From the NCBI RefSeq assembly GCF_000633455.1, contig NZ_AYMG01000028.1, positions 124,001-188,000 on the forward strand: a DNA stretch of 64,000 nucleotides, in the 5' to 3' direction. Of this stretch, positions 8,034 through 16,955 are shown piece by piece. A program made the translations under genes and the position numbers. The stretch's first letter is position 1. Every line of letters starts with the position of its first letter. Source of the stretch: Pedobacter jeongneungensis (lineage in GTDB: Bacteria; Bacteroidota; Bacteroidia; Sphingobacteriales; Sphingobacteriaceae). Below the pieces are notes generated by a model. It was not told where the DNA came from. It did no database searches and worked only from the letters and a program-made list of their open reading frames with translations.

Positions 8034-9221
8034 TTAGATTACGCCTAATTCTTTACCTACTTTGGTAAACGCAGCGATTGCTTTATCTAAGTGATGTTGC
8101 TCGTGTCCGGCTGATAACTGTACACGGATCCTTGCTTTGCCCTGAGGTACCACAGGGTAAAAGAAACCAATTACATAAATGCCTTCTTCTAACATTTTAG
8201 CTGCAAATTGCTGGGCAATCTTAGCATCATATAACATTACCGGAACAATTGGATGGAAACCTGGTTTAATATCAAAACCTGCCGCCGTCATCTTTTCACG
8301 GAAATATTTGGTATTGCTTTCTAATTTATCTCTTAATGAGGTAGTTTCGCTCAACATATCCAATACCGCGATTGATGCACCTGCAATGGCCGGAGCTAAG
8401 GTATTAGAGAATAAATATGGACGAGAACGCTGACGTAACATATCGATAATTTCTTTTTTACCTGAAGTAAAACCTCCTGACGCACCACCTAAAGCTTTAC
8501 CTAAAGTACCTGTTATGATATCAATACGATCTATCACGTTAAAATGTTCGTGTGTTCCGCGACCGCTTTTACCAATAAAACCTGTACAGTGCGATTCATC
8601 GATCATAATCAAGGCTTCATATTTATCAGCCAGATCAGCAATTTTATCTAGTGGAGCAACAGATCCATCCATAGAGAAAGCACCATCGGTAACAATAATT
8701 CTATGTCTGCAATCTTTGGCAGCAATCAACTGTTTTTCCAGGTCTTCCATATCCGCATTTTTATAACGGAAACGTTGTGCTTTACACAAACGCACCCCAT
8801 CAATAATAGATGCATGGTTTAACTCATCAGAAATAATCGCATCTTCCGCGTTGAACAAAGGTTCGAAAACCCCTCCGTTGGCATCAAATGCAGCTGCATA
8901 TAAAATGGTATCTTCTGTGCCTAAAAATTTAGAAATTTTCGCTTCTAATTCTTTGTGCACATCTTGTGTTCCACAGATAAAACGCACTGAAGACATTCCA
9001 TAGCCATGATCGTCGATTGCTTTTTTAGCTGCTTCAATCACTTTTGGGTGAGAAGAGAGTCCTAAATAATTATTCGCGCAAAAGTTGGTTACTTCAGCAC
9101 CGCCGCTTACTTTAATGTCGGCACCCTGAGGCGTAACAATAATCCTTTCGCGTTTAAATAATCCAGCGTTTTCGATTTCTTCAAGTTCTTTTTGAAGAAC
9201 TGGTTGTAATGTTTTGTACAT
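8034..9221 (-). CDS. kbl: Glycine C-acetyltransferase (2-amino-3-ketobutyrate CoA ligase)
   Basis: A PLP enzyme of the alpha-oxoamine synthase family. It splits 2-amino-3-oxobutanoate with CoA into glycine and acetyl-CoA, the second step of threonine breakdown. The PLP lysine lies in GTLGKALGG near residue 243. The DESHCTGFIGKSGRGT segment and the N-terminal NNYLG(L) motif are also present. At 395 residues it is full length. The partner that makes its substrate, a threonine dehydrogenase, is encoded at 30438-31382. The serine palmitoyltransferase and AONS relatives are less likely, given the close fit to Kbl-type motifs. Confidence 0.93.
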   Translation of the reverse strand: MYKTLQPVLQKELEEIENAGLFKRERIIVTPQGADIKVSGGAEVTNFCANNYLGLSSHPKVIEAAKKAIDDHGYGMSSVRFICGTQDVHKELEAKISKFLGTEDTILYAAAFDANGGVFEPLFNAEDAIISDELNHASIIDGVRLCKAQRFRYKNADMEDLEKQLIAAKDCRHRIIVTDGAFSMDGSVAPLDKIADLADKYEALIMIDESHCTGFIGKSGRGTHEHFNVIDRIDIITGTLGKALGGASGGFTSGKKEIIDMLRQRSRPYLFSNTLAPAIAGASIAVLDMLSETTSLRDKLESNTKYFREKMTAAGFDIKPGFHPIVPVMLYDAKIAQQFAAKMLEEGIYVIGFFYPVVPQGKARIRVQLSAGHEQHHLDKAIAAFTKVGKELGVI

Positions 9222-9249
9222 GGCCTTTTTATATGGTTGATTTTACGCC

Positions 9250-9257
9250 CAAAGTTA
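9250..9257 (-). promoter_or_regulatory. -7 element of kbl
   Basis: On the minus strand it reads TAACTTTG, an exact TAnnTTTG match, 28 bases upstream of the kbl ATG. Confidence 0.5.
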
Positions 9258-9468
9258 TAAAAAAAAGTCTTTTTAGACCTAAAAAGGCAATTTAAACAAC
9301 ATATTTACCAGACAAACGTTTGATTAATCTGATAATCGTTATGATGATTTTTATTTATGACAAAATCCTGCACTTTAATTATTTTTTTTCGTCGTTAACA
9401 AACTTTAACACCTACCTATATGTATAGTCTTAAAAGTTATTCGATATTTATAGCTTACTAATCTACGT

Positions 9469-11916
9469 ATGATAAGAATTTGCGCACTCCTATTTTTTTG
9501 CGGCCTCACCAATTTTGTATTTGCTCAACATTTTACAGTTACAGGCATAGTTAAGGATACCAATGGACAGCCTGTTCCATTTGCATCTGTATATTTAAAG
9601 AATACTACAACCGGAACTTCGGCAAATATTGATGGAAAATATTCGGTAAAACTGAAAAGCGGGGAACATACGCTAAGTTTCAGGGCAGTAGGCTATAAAC
9701 AACAAGAGCACATTGTAAACGTATCAGCAGATCTTTCGCTCAATGTAACACTAACGGCAGAAAGCTATACTTTAGAAAATGTAAATATCAGGGCAAATGC
9801 AGAAGATCCGGCCTATGCCATTATCCGCAATGCCATTAAACAAAGAAAAACGCACTTAAATGAGGTTAAGGCTTTTAGTTGTGACGTTTATATTAAAGGC
9901 GTACAGCGTTTAAGGGGTGCGCCTAAAAAGTTTTTCGGGCGGGATATCCAAAAAGTTTTAGAACTCGATACCAATCGGAAAGGCATCATTTATTTATCAG
10001 AATCGCAGAGTAAGTTTAATTTCAGACGGCCTAATGATGTGCACGAGGAGATGATTTCATCAAAAGTTGCGGGTAGAAACAATGCTTTCAGTTTCAATAA
10101 AGCATCTGATCTGATAATTAATTTCTATGATAATTATCTGCTTGAAAATAAATTGAGTGCCAGGGGTTTTATTTCTCCAATTGCAGATAATGCCCTTTTT
10201 TATTATAAATACAAGTTACTTGGCGAAAGCAAAGAAAACGGAGAAACCATCCATAAAATAGAAGTTATCCCACGCCGTGAAAATGACCCGGTTTTCAGAG
10301 GCATTATTTACATTGTTGATGATAGCTGGAGAATTTACAACACTGATGTATACCTTACTAAAAACTCAGGCATCAATTTTATCGATACATTGAACATTAG
10401 TCAACAATTTACAAAAGTGAATGAGGTGTACATGCCAACTTCTATTAATTTTCAATTTGCAGGCAATGTACTGGGCTTTAAAATTGCCGGTTATTTTGTA
10501 GGTATTTATAGCAATTATAATCTAAATCCTCAGTTTCCTAAAAACTTTTTCAGTGGCGAAATTCTAAAAGTAACCGAAATGGTGAATAAGAAAGATTCTG
10601 TTTACTGGAAAAACAACAGACCTATTCCTTTAACTGATGACGAGAAAATCAACTACGTTAAAAAAGATAGTGTTGCCAAGTTAAAAGAGTCAAAAAAATA
10701 CCTCGATTCGTTAGAAAAAGACAATAACAAATTTGGGATAGGCAAATTGTTGTTGCATGGATATAGTGTTAACGATAGATATGATAAGGAGTACTGGTCG
10801 TTCGACCCTGTACTTAGGGCTATATTTTATAATACGGTAGAAGGTTTCGCCATCAAATATGGGGTTACTTATAGAAAGGAATTTGAGAATAGAAGATCTT
10901 ATTCTATCCGTCCTGAGCTAAGGTATGGTTTTGCAAACCAAAAACTTACCGGAAGCTTAACCGGCAGTTATTATTACAACCCACTTAAACGGGCCAGTGT
11001 AGGAGCCTCGTTCGGAAACGGAATTTTCGATCTGAATAACCTGGGCTCGATGACTACTCTGGGCAATACCATCAACTCATTATTTTATGAAAAAAACTTC
11101 GCTAAGTTTTATGAAAAGAGTTTTGTTAATATCAATACCACACGAGAACTGGCGTCAGGCCTGCAGGGAAGCGTAAGCGTAGATTACAGCCGGAACAAAA
11201 CGTTAACCAACAACTCTACGTTTAAAATTATCGATGCCAAGGAAAGAGATTTTACCTCGAACAACCCTTTTAGTCCGACGGTAGAAACGCCACTTTTCCC
11301 TACCTATAATTCATTAAGTGCAACGGCAAGTTTAACCTATACTTTCGGACAGAAATACATTACCCGCCCGGATGGCAAATTTTACACCGAATCAAAATTC
11401 CCTAAAATTACTGTATTGTATAAAAAGGGATTTAATGGAGTATTAAACAGTGATGTTGATTATGACTTTGTAAAGCTTGAGGTTTCTCAGGACAGAATCG
11501 GATTAGGATTATGGGGTTATACTTCATTTTTGGCAGGTGTGGGCAAGTTCCTGAATAACAAAAACATGTATTATCCTGATTTCAAGCATTTCGCAGGTAA
11601 TATTTCTACCATCTTTCCTCCTAATTTAAGGAAATTTCAATATTTAGACTTTTATCAGTTTAGTACCAACCAACAATATTTCGAAGCCCATTTAGAGCAT
11701 AATTTCGCCGGTTTCTTTATGAATAAAATTCCTTTACTGCATAAAGCGAAACTAGAAGAATTTATCGGTGGGGGTTATTTATCTTCACCTGAAAAAAGAA
11801 ATTACAAAGAATTTTACTTTGGTATCCAGCGCCTGGTATTAAGGGCCAGTTACGGTTTCGCTTATGATGGTGGCACCAAGTTAACCCAAGGATTTAGAAT
11901 ATCTTACGGCTTCTGA
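9469..11916 (+). CDS. DUF5686 outer-membrane protein with carboxypeptidase-regulatory-like domain
   Basis: A Sec signal (residues 1-19, ending FAQ) is followed by a CarboxypepD_reg-like beta-sandwich at about 22-105 (VTGIVKDTNGQPVPFASV...). A long DUF5686 region then runs to the C-terminus, ending in aromatic-rich strands like those of an outer-membrane barrel, with a terminal Phe. The family is common in Bacteroidota; its molecular role is not established. The gene stands alone, and the next gene follows a heptad-repeat spacer. Confidence 0.85.
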   Translation: MIRICALLFFCGLTNFVFAQHFTVTGIVKDTNGQPVPFASVYLKNTTTGTSANIDGKYSVKLKSGEHTLSFRAVGYKQQEHIVNVSADLSLNVTLTAESYTLENVNIRANAEDPAYAIIRNAIKQRKTHLNEVKAFSCDVYIKGVQRLRGAPKKFFGRDIQKVLELDTNRKGIIYLSESQSKFNFRRPNDVHEEMISSKVAGRNNAFSFNKASDLIINFYDNYLLENKLSARGFISPIADNALFYYKYKLLGESKENGETIHKIEVIPRRENDPVFRGIIYIVDDSWRIYNTDVYLTKNSGINFIDTLNISQQFTKVNEVYMPTSINFQFAGNVLGFKIAGYFVGIYSNYNLNPQFPKNFFSGEILKVTEMVNKKDSVYWKNNRPIPLTDDEKINYVKKDSVAKLKESKKYLDSLEKDNNKFGIGKLLLHGYSVNDRYDKEYWSFDPVLRAIFYNTVEGFAIKYGVTYRKEFENRRSYSIRPELRYGFANQKLTGSLTGSYYYNPLKRASVGASFGNGIFDLNNLGSMTTLGNTINSLFYEKNFAKFYEKSFVNINTTRELASGLQGSVSVDYSRNKTLTNNSTFKIIDAKERDFTSNNPFSPTVETPLFPTYNSLSATASLTYTFGQKYITRPDGKFYTESKFPKITVLYKKGFNGVLNSDVDYDFVKLEVSQDRIGLGLWGYTSFLAGVGKFLNNKNMYYPDFKHFAGNISTIFPPNLRKFQYLDFYQFSTNQQYFEAHLEHNFAGFFMNKIPLLHKAKLEEFIGGGYLSSPEKRNYKEFYFGIQRLVLRASYGFAYDGGTKLTQGFRISYGF

Positions 11917-11917
11917 T

Positions 11918-12010
11918 GAGGTTGAAGGCAGAGGGCAGTAAGGCTGAAGGTAAACCCTCGACCTTCAACCTTTCCACCTTCAACCTTTCTTTTTTTCACC
12001 TTCAACCTTT
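11918..12010. repeat. Heptad repeat pair before trhO
   Basis: Purine cores start at 11918, 11925, 11932, 11940 and 11947. The pyrimidine arm has CCCT at 11955, CCTT at 11962, 11969, 11977 and 11984. Most steps are exactly 7 bp. The arms can pair as a hairpin that ends next to the trhO promoter. Confidence 0.7.
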
Positions 12011-12023
12011 TTTACTATCTTTG
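11993..12023 (+). promoter_or_regulatory. Candidate trhO promoter
   Basis: TATCTTTG at 12016-12023 matches the -7 consensus exactly. A T-rich -33 region (TTTT at 11993-11996) lies 19 bp upstream. The pyrimidine arm of the heptad repeat overlaps the -33 side. Confidence 0.5.
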
Positions 12024-12063
12024 CCCCGCTTTAAACGCCGTTTGCAACGGTATCAACAGCGTT

Positions 12064-12999
12064 ATGAAAAAATATCAAACACTACTTTACTATTGCTATA
12101 GTTACATAGCAGAGGCAGAACAATTTGCTGCCGATCACCTTAAATTTTGTAAATCACTGGATTTAGTTGGCCGTATTATCGTAGCCGATGAAGGTTTAAA
12201 TGGAACTGTTTCTGGTACCGCTGAAGCTTGTGAAGCTTATATGGAAGCCGTACATGCTGATGAGCGGTTTGCCAAAACCGAATTTAAGATCGATAATGTT
12301 GAAGAGCCTTCTTTCCTGAAAATGCACTGCCGTTACAAATCAGAGATTGTACATTCAGGTTTAAGAGATACTTCGATTATTAATCCGAACGAAAAAACAG
12401 GAAAACATTTAGAACCGGTTGATTTCATGAAAATGAAAGATGATGAGGATGTAATCATCCTTGATGTGCGTTCCAATTATGAACATAACCTGGGTAAATT
12501 TAAAAATGCAGTAACGCTTGATATCGAGAATTTCCGTGATTTCCCTGAGCAGATTAACCAGCTTGCCCAATATAAAGACAAGAAAATATTAACCTATTGC
12601 ACTGGTGGCATTAAATGCGAAAAAGCATCTGCCCTACTTTTGCACCACGGCTTTAACGATGTGTACCAATTACATGGTGGCATTATTAAATACGGAAAAG
12701 AAGCTGGCGGAAAAGATTTTGAAGGTAAATGTTACGTTTTCGATAACCGGATTGCTGTTGATGTAAACGAGGTAAACCCTACTATTGTGTCAGTTTGTTA
12801 CAACTGTGGTAAAACCACGCCAAAAATGATCAATTGCGCCAACCCGGAGTGTAACGAGCACATTACCCAGTGCGATGAGTGCGGCGATGAATTGCAAGGC
12901 TGCTGCTCAACGGTATGCACCACCAATCCGCGCAAACGTCCTTATGATGGTACGGGTTATTATGTGAAGGTTCCGCAGCCGGTGGCAGTGAAAGGTTAG
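12064..12999 (+). CDS. trhO: tRNA uridine 5-oxyacetic-type hydroxylase, rhodanese family (TrhO)
   Basis: The family hydroxylates U34 of certain tRNAs, oxygen-dependently. An N-terminal acylphosphatase-like UPF0176 domain (about 1-95) precedes a rhodanese domain (about 120-220) with the active-site loop YCTGGIKCEKAS. A C-terminal Cys-rich tail, with repeated CxxC-type pairs between about residues 240 and 290, looks like a zinc-binding knuckle. The 311-residue length is typical. A shorter start would remove the conserved N-terminal domain, so the ATG at 12064 is kept. Confidence 0.9.
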   Translation: MKKYQTLLYYCYSYIAEAEQFAADHLKFCKSLDLVGRIIVADEGLNGTVSGTAEACEAYMEAVHADERFAKTEFKIDNVEEPSFLKMHCRYKSEIVHSGLRDTSIINPNEKTGKHLEPVDFMKMKDDEDVIILDVRSNYEHNLGKFKNAVTLDIENFRDFPEQINQLAQYKDKKILTYCTGGIKCEKASALLLHHGFNDVYQLHGGIIKYGKEAGGKDFEGKCYVFDNRIAVDVNEVNPTIVSVCYNCGKTTPKMINCANPECNEHITQCDECGDELQGCCSTVCTTNPRKRPYDGTGYYVKVPQPVAVKG

Positions 13000-13018
13000 A
13001 TCTGGCTTATTGCCTATT

Positions 13019-13046
13019 GGTTCATGGTCGATTGTCCAATAGTTGA
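13019..13046. repeat. Short heptad-like tract
   Basis: GGTTCAT, GGTCGAT, TGTCCAA and TAGTTGA follow one another in 7-bp steps between trhO and the four-helix-bundle gene. A related series lies at 13496-13520. Confidence 0.45.
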
Positions 13047-13126
13047 TATCCAATTCAATAGAATAAATCGATATTAGAGGCCATAATATGGAGAGAGATA
13101 ATTATATTTATTTCAAATTCAACGTT

Positions 13127-13477
13127 ATGGCTTTCAAATTTGAAGAACTAAAAGTTTGGCAAATTTCATTAAATCTCAGCAACGAAATAGATATTATTGC
13201 AAAAAATTTCCCACGGATAGAACTATTCAGCCTCTCCAATCAAATTAAAAAAGCAGCAGATTCAGTAAATCTTAACATTGCTGAGGGCTGCATGGGCCAG
13301 TCAAAAGCCGAATTTAAAAGGTTTCTAACCTATTCTGTCCGTTCTGGTTTGGAAGTGGTAAGCTGTCTTTTTATGGCTTCATCAAGAAATTACATCAACG
13401 AACTCGAATTTAAAAGACTTTATTCTGAGTATGAACAACTTTGTAAAATGATATCGAAGTTGAAGGCTTCGCTATAA
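13127..13477 (+). CDS. Four-helix bundle protein (S23/IVP-like)
   Basis: The family begins with F-x-x-L-x-V-W-x-x-(A/S)-xx-L, seen here as FKFEELKVWQISLNL. It also contains the N-I-A-E-G motif (NIAEGCMGQSKAEFKRFL). Members form small four-helix bundles. Some are encoded in 23S rRNA intervening sequences but many, as here, are free-standing with no known role. I start at the second Met (13127, MAFKFEEL) because the first 13 residues of the longer frame are not family-like. It sits between heptad-type intergenic repeats. Confidence 0.82.
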   Translation: MAFKFEELKVWQISLNLSNEIDIIAKNFPRIELFSLSNQIKKAADSVNLNIAEGCMGQSKAEFKRFLTYSVRSGLEVVSCLFMASSRNYINELEFKRLYSEYEQLCKMISKLKASL

Positions 13478-13495
13478 GAATGGTAATTAATTTTT

Positions 13496-13620
13496 GGTTG
13501 ATGGTTCATAGTTGATTGTCAGGTAGCCATAGATTAGACTCCGACAACAAAGCAATAACCATGAACGAATTGCCTAAGCAATTTGGCTATCAACCATCAA
13601 CTAAAAAAACCATCAACCCT
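13496..13620. repeat. Inverted heptad-like repeats before the SusR-like gene
   Basis: GGTTGAT, GGTTCAT and AGTTGAT start at 13496, 13503 and 13510. The complementary arm (ATCAACCATCAACT, then CCATCAACC) lies at about 13590-13618. The arms can fold into a long imperfect hairpin. Confidence 0.55.
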
Positions 13621-13677
13621 AGGTTACCATTAAACTATCGCCTGTATTAAACAATTTTTCATTTACTTTGTGTAATA

Positions 13678-16581
13678 ATGGCTTTATCCAGTAACCATTT
13701 TATGCTAAACTATTTCCGTTTCCTATTACTGCTTTCGTGCTTCACCTTAAATACCTATGCATCAGAAATTAAAAGCATTGGTGTACCTTACATCGAAAAT
13801 TACCCCAAATCTGTTTATTCGTCCGGTAATCAAAACTGGAGCATCACAAAAGATAAAAATGGCGTAATGTATTTTGGCAATGCTGAAGGACTTCTCACTT
13901 TTGATGGCCGTTACTGGCAGAAATACCAGCTTCCCAACCGGCAGATTGTTAGATCGGTGGCTACAGACAATAAAGGAAGAATTTATACCGGTGGTTTTGG
14001 CGAATTTGGTTTCTGGGCAATTAGAAGCAACAAATTAAGTTATAATTCACTCATTAATCTGTTGCCAAAAGGTATCAAAATCAATGATGAGGTATGGAAA
14101 ATTTATGTAGACCAGGATCGGGTTATCTTTCAGTCTTTTTCCAAAATCTTCATCTACAAAAACAATAAAATCGAAGTGGTAAAATCGCCATCTTCCTTTT
14201 TGTTTCTGCATAAAGTGCGCAACAGGTATCTTATCGAGGTATTGGAAAAAGGCTTATTCGAATTGGTTGGGAACAAACTGATCCACATTCCAAACAGCGA
14301 GAAACTGGGTAAAGAAGGTATTCTTTCTATCTTACCCTATAAAACTGATGGCTTCATTATCGGCACCAGCAAAAATGGCTTATTTACTTATAATGGTAAA
14401 GATTTTGCACCTTTAAATACACCAGCAAACAGTTATTTAAAAACCTATCAGCTTAACAATGGGGTAAGTTTATTGGGCAAATACTTTGCTTACGGCACCA
14501 TCCTCAACGGTTTAATTATTATTGATGAAAACGGAAGGGTCGTGCAGCGGATCAATAAATCAAGCGGGCTACAGAACAATACCGTTTTAAGTTTATATGC
14601 CGATAACGAACAAAACCTATGGACTGGGCTTGACAATGGAATCGACCGTATAGAGCTTAATTCGCCCTTATATTTCTATTTCGATAAAACCGGACAGTTT
14701 GGAACGGTTTATTCAAGCATTATATTTAACAATAAGATTTATCTGGGTACCAATCAGGGTTTGTTTTACAGTGAGTGGTCACCTGATAACCTGCTGCCCT
14801 TTAATTTTAGACTGATCCCAAATTCGCAGGGACAGGTTTGGGAACTGGCCATTATTGATAATGAATTAATCTGTGGACACAATAGCGGTACATTCAAAGT
14901 AAATGGTGATCAAATTAACTGGTTATCCAGAACTTCAGGAGGCTGGACAATCAAAAAACTAAACTCTAATCCAAATTACCTGGTTCAGGGTACGTATACA
15001 GGACTTTCGCTTTTTACAGAATCTCCGGGTTCGGGATTAAAATTTGTTACAAAGATTGGAGGATTTGATGCACCATCAAGATATGTAGAGCAAGACAATA
15101 AAGGAGATATTTGGGTAGCACATGCCTATAAAGGCTTGTATAAATTGAGTTTAAGCCCAAACTACAACAGTGTAACCAGTGTTAAATATTTCGACGAAAA
15201 GAATGGCTTGCCTGGCAATTACAACATCAACATATTCAATTTAGAGAACAAAATTGTCTTTTCTTCAGATGCGGGTTTTTATACTTATGATGAGTTAAGC
15301 GATAAATTTACCAAATACACAGCGCTTAATAAAGAGCTTGGTTCATTCCAATCGTCCAATAAAATTATCAATGCTGGCGGCAAAAAATATTGGTTTATTA
15401 ACCATGGTAAAACAGCTTTGGTCAATTTTAGTGAGCCGGGAAAGGTAGAAATAGATTCGAACCAATTCAGCATTTTAGATGGCCGAATGGTACAATATTA
15501 TGAAAACATCAGCCGCATCAGTAATTCCATTTACCTGATCAGTGTAGATGATGGTTTCGTAATTTACAACCCAACTGCGCAGCTCAACCAGCAGAAACAA
15601 AAACTTCCTGCTGTTTTGATCAGGCGTGTAGAGGATATTACCGATAAATTTTCACTTATTAGTGAGGCCGGGAACAGTGAGGAAGCAACCGAGATCCAGA
15701 ACAGCCGTAACAATATCCGTATTTCTTACGCATTGCCCTATTACCGTCAGGCTAAGGTTAAATACCAGATTTATTTAGAAGGTTACTCCCGCGCCTGGTC
15801 TGACTGGAGTTATTCCCCACAAAAAGATTTTACCAATTTAAGTGCAGGAAACTATGTTTTTAAGGTTAGGGCAAAGATAGATGACAGTACGGTGAGTGAA
15901 GAAACCGTTTATAAGTTTACCATTTTACGCCCCTGGTACCTGAATAACTGGGCCATATTGTTTTATGCGGTTCTGTTTGTGATCGTACTGATTATGGGCA
16001 AGAAAATTTATGAAAGAAAGCTGCAAAGGGATAGTCAGAAAATAAGCGACCGTTTGCAGGCAGAGCAGGAAGAAATATTAAAACAAGAAGCTGAAACTAA
16101 CGAGAAGCAGATTATCAAACTTCAAACAGAAAAACTACAGGCCGAGCTGGCTTCAAAAAACAGGGAACTGGCCAATTCTGCCATGACCCTGGTTTACAAG
16201 AATGAGCTGCTTCAAAAACTGAGTGACGAAATCACCAAATTAAAGGATGAGAATGGCAAAAAGCTTTCTGATGATCAAACACGCAAAATCCAGAAAGTAA
16301 TTAATGATGGTATGAATGATGAGCGGGATTGGCACCTGTTCGAAAACAGCTTTAATGAGGCACACGAAAGTTTCTTTAAAAAATTAAAAGCACAGCATCC
16401 AGACCTTGTTCCGAATGATTTAAAACTCTGCGCCTACCTGAGGATGAATATGAGCAGTAAAGAAATGTCATCTCTATTGAATATCAGTTTACGCGGGGTA
16501 GAAATCCGCAGATACCGTTTACGTAAAAAACTAGAAGTACCTCACGATAAAAATTTAACAGAATTTTTGATGGAACTTTAA
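13678..16581 (+). CDS. SusR-like membrane-spanning regulator (propeller, Y_Y_Y, LuxR-type HTH)
   Basis: A signal sequence is followed by a long periplasmic region of two-component-regulator-type propeller repeats (about 40-660) and a triple-tyrosine domain (about 690-750). One transmembrane helix lies near 757-776, then a coiled coil (about 785-870), and finally a LuxR-type helix-turn-helix at the C-terminus (SSKEMSSLLNISLRGVEIRR). There is no histidine-kinase domain, so it should bind sugar outside and DNA inside in one chain, as SusR does. It lies 374 bp upstream of susC on the same strand, so it probably controls that locus. An alternative ATG at 13702 also gives a good signal peptide. Confidence 0.87.
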   Translation: MALSSNHFMLNYFRFLLLLSCFTLNTYASEIKSIGVPYIENYPKSVYSSGNQNWSITKDKNGVMYFGNAEGLLTFDGRYWQKYQLPNRQIVRSVATDNKGRIYTGGFGEFGFWAIRSNKLSYNSLINLLPKGIKINDEVWKIYVDQDRVIFQSFSKIFIYKNNKIEVVKSPSSFLFLHKVRNRYLIEVLEKGLFELVGNKLIHIPNSEKLGKEGILSILPYKTDGFIIGTSKNGLFTYNGKDFAPLNTPANSYLKTYQLNNGVSLLGKYFAYGTILNGLIIIDENGRVVQRINKSSGLQNNTVLSLYADNEQNLWTGLDNGIDRIELNSPLYFYFDKTGQFGTVYSSIIFNNKIYLGTNQGLFYSEWSPDNLLPFNFRLIPNSQGQVWELAIIDNELICGHNSGTFKVNGDQINWLSRTSGGWTIKKLNSNPNYLVQGTYTGLSLFTESPGSGLKFVTKIGGFDAPSRYVEQDNKGDIWVAHAYKGLYKLSLSPNYNSVTSVKYFDEKNGLPGNYNINIFNLENKIVFSSDAGFYTYDELSDKFTKYTALNKELGSFQSSNKIINAGGKKYWFINHGKTALVNFSEPGKVEIDSNQFSILDGRMVQYYENISRISNSIYLISVDDGFVIYNPTAQLNQQKQKLPAVLIRRVEDITDKFSLISEAGNSEEATEIQNSRNNIRISYALPYYRQAKVKYQIYLEGYSRAWSDWSYSPQKDFTNLSAGNYVFKVRAKIDDSTVSEETVYKFTILRPWYLNNWAILFYAVLFVIVLIMGKKIYERKLQRDSQKISDRLQAEQEEILKQEAETNEKQIIKLQTEKLQAELASKNRELANSAMTLVYKNELLQKLSDEITKLKDENGKKLSDDQTRKIQKVINDGMNDERDWHLFENSFNEAHESFFKKLKAQHPDLVPNDLKLCAYLRMNMSSKEMSSLLNISLRGVEIRRYRLRKKLEVPHDKNLTEFLMEL

Positions 16582-16955
16582 TCCTTTATAACAGCTCTAT
16601 TTCTTGCATTTTTGAGCTGTAAAACTGAGCAAAAGTTACACTGATAAAACATACAAAAAACAACAATACAGCCTAATTCTACTCTTCCTTACAGAATTAA
16701 CACTACATCATTACCTCTCATGGTCGTTTTTATAACCCCACAAAACACTTAGTGTTATTTGTACACTTGTGTATATGTTAATATTATGTTAAAATCCAAA
16801 AAACTGCGTTTTTAGGCTAAAATCGCATTTGGTTTAATGATGTGAGATACCCCACAAAGCGATATGATGTATTAATGTAGAGGTACAAACACTTGCACAT
16901 CAGCAAAAACAACCTCACATTTAACTAACAATTAAACTAAAATTTATAATAAAGC
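16582..16955 (+). promoter_or_regulatory. Regulatory gap before susC with a 13-bp palindrome
   Basis: This 374-bp gap holds no gene. AACACTTAGTGTT at 16744-16756 is a perfect odd palindrome and CACTTGTG follows at 16765-16772, together a plausible operator for the SusR-like protein. I found no clean TAnnTTTG element for susC. The operator role is inferred from position only. Confidence 0.4.

Noticed and set aside
11916..12101. Plus-strand frame of 61 codons after the DUF5686 gene
   Set aside because: It is made mostly of the heptad repeat and ends inside trhO; the repeat-derived sequence explains it.
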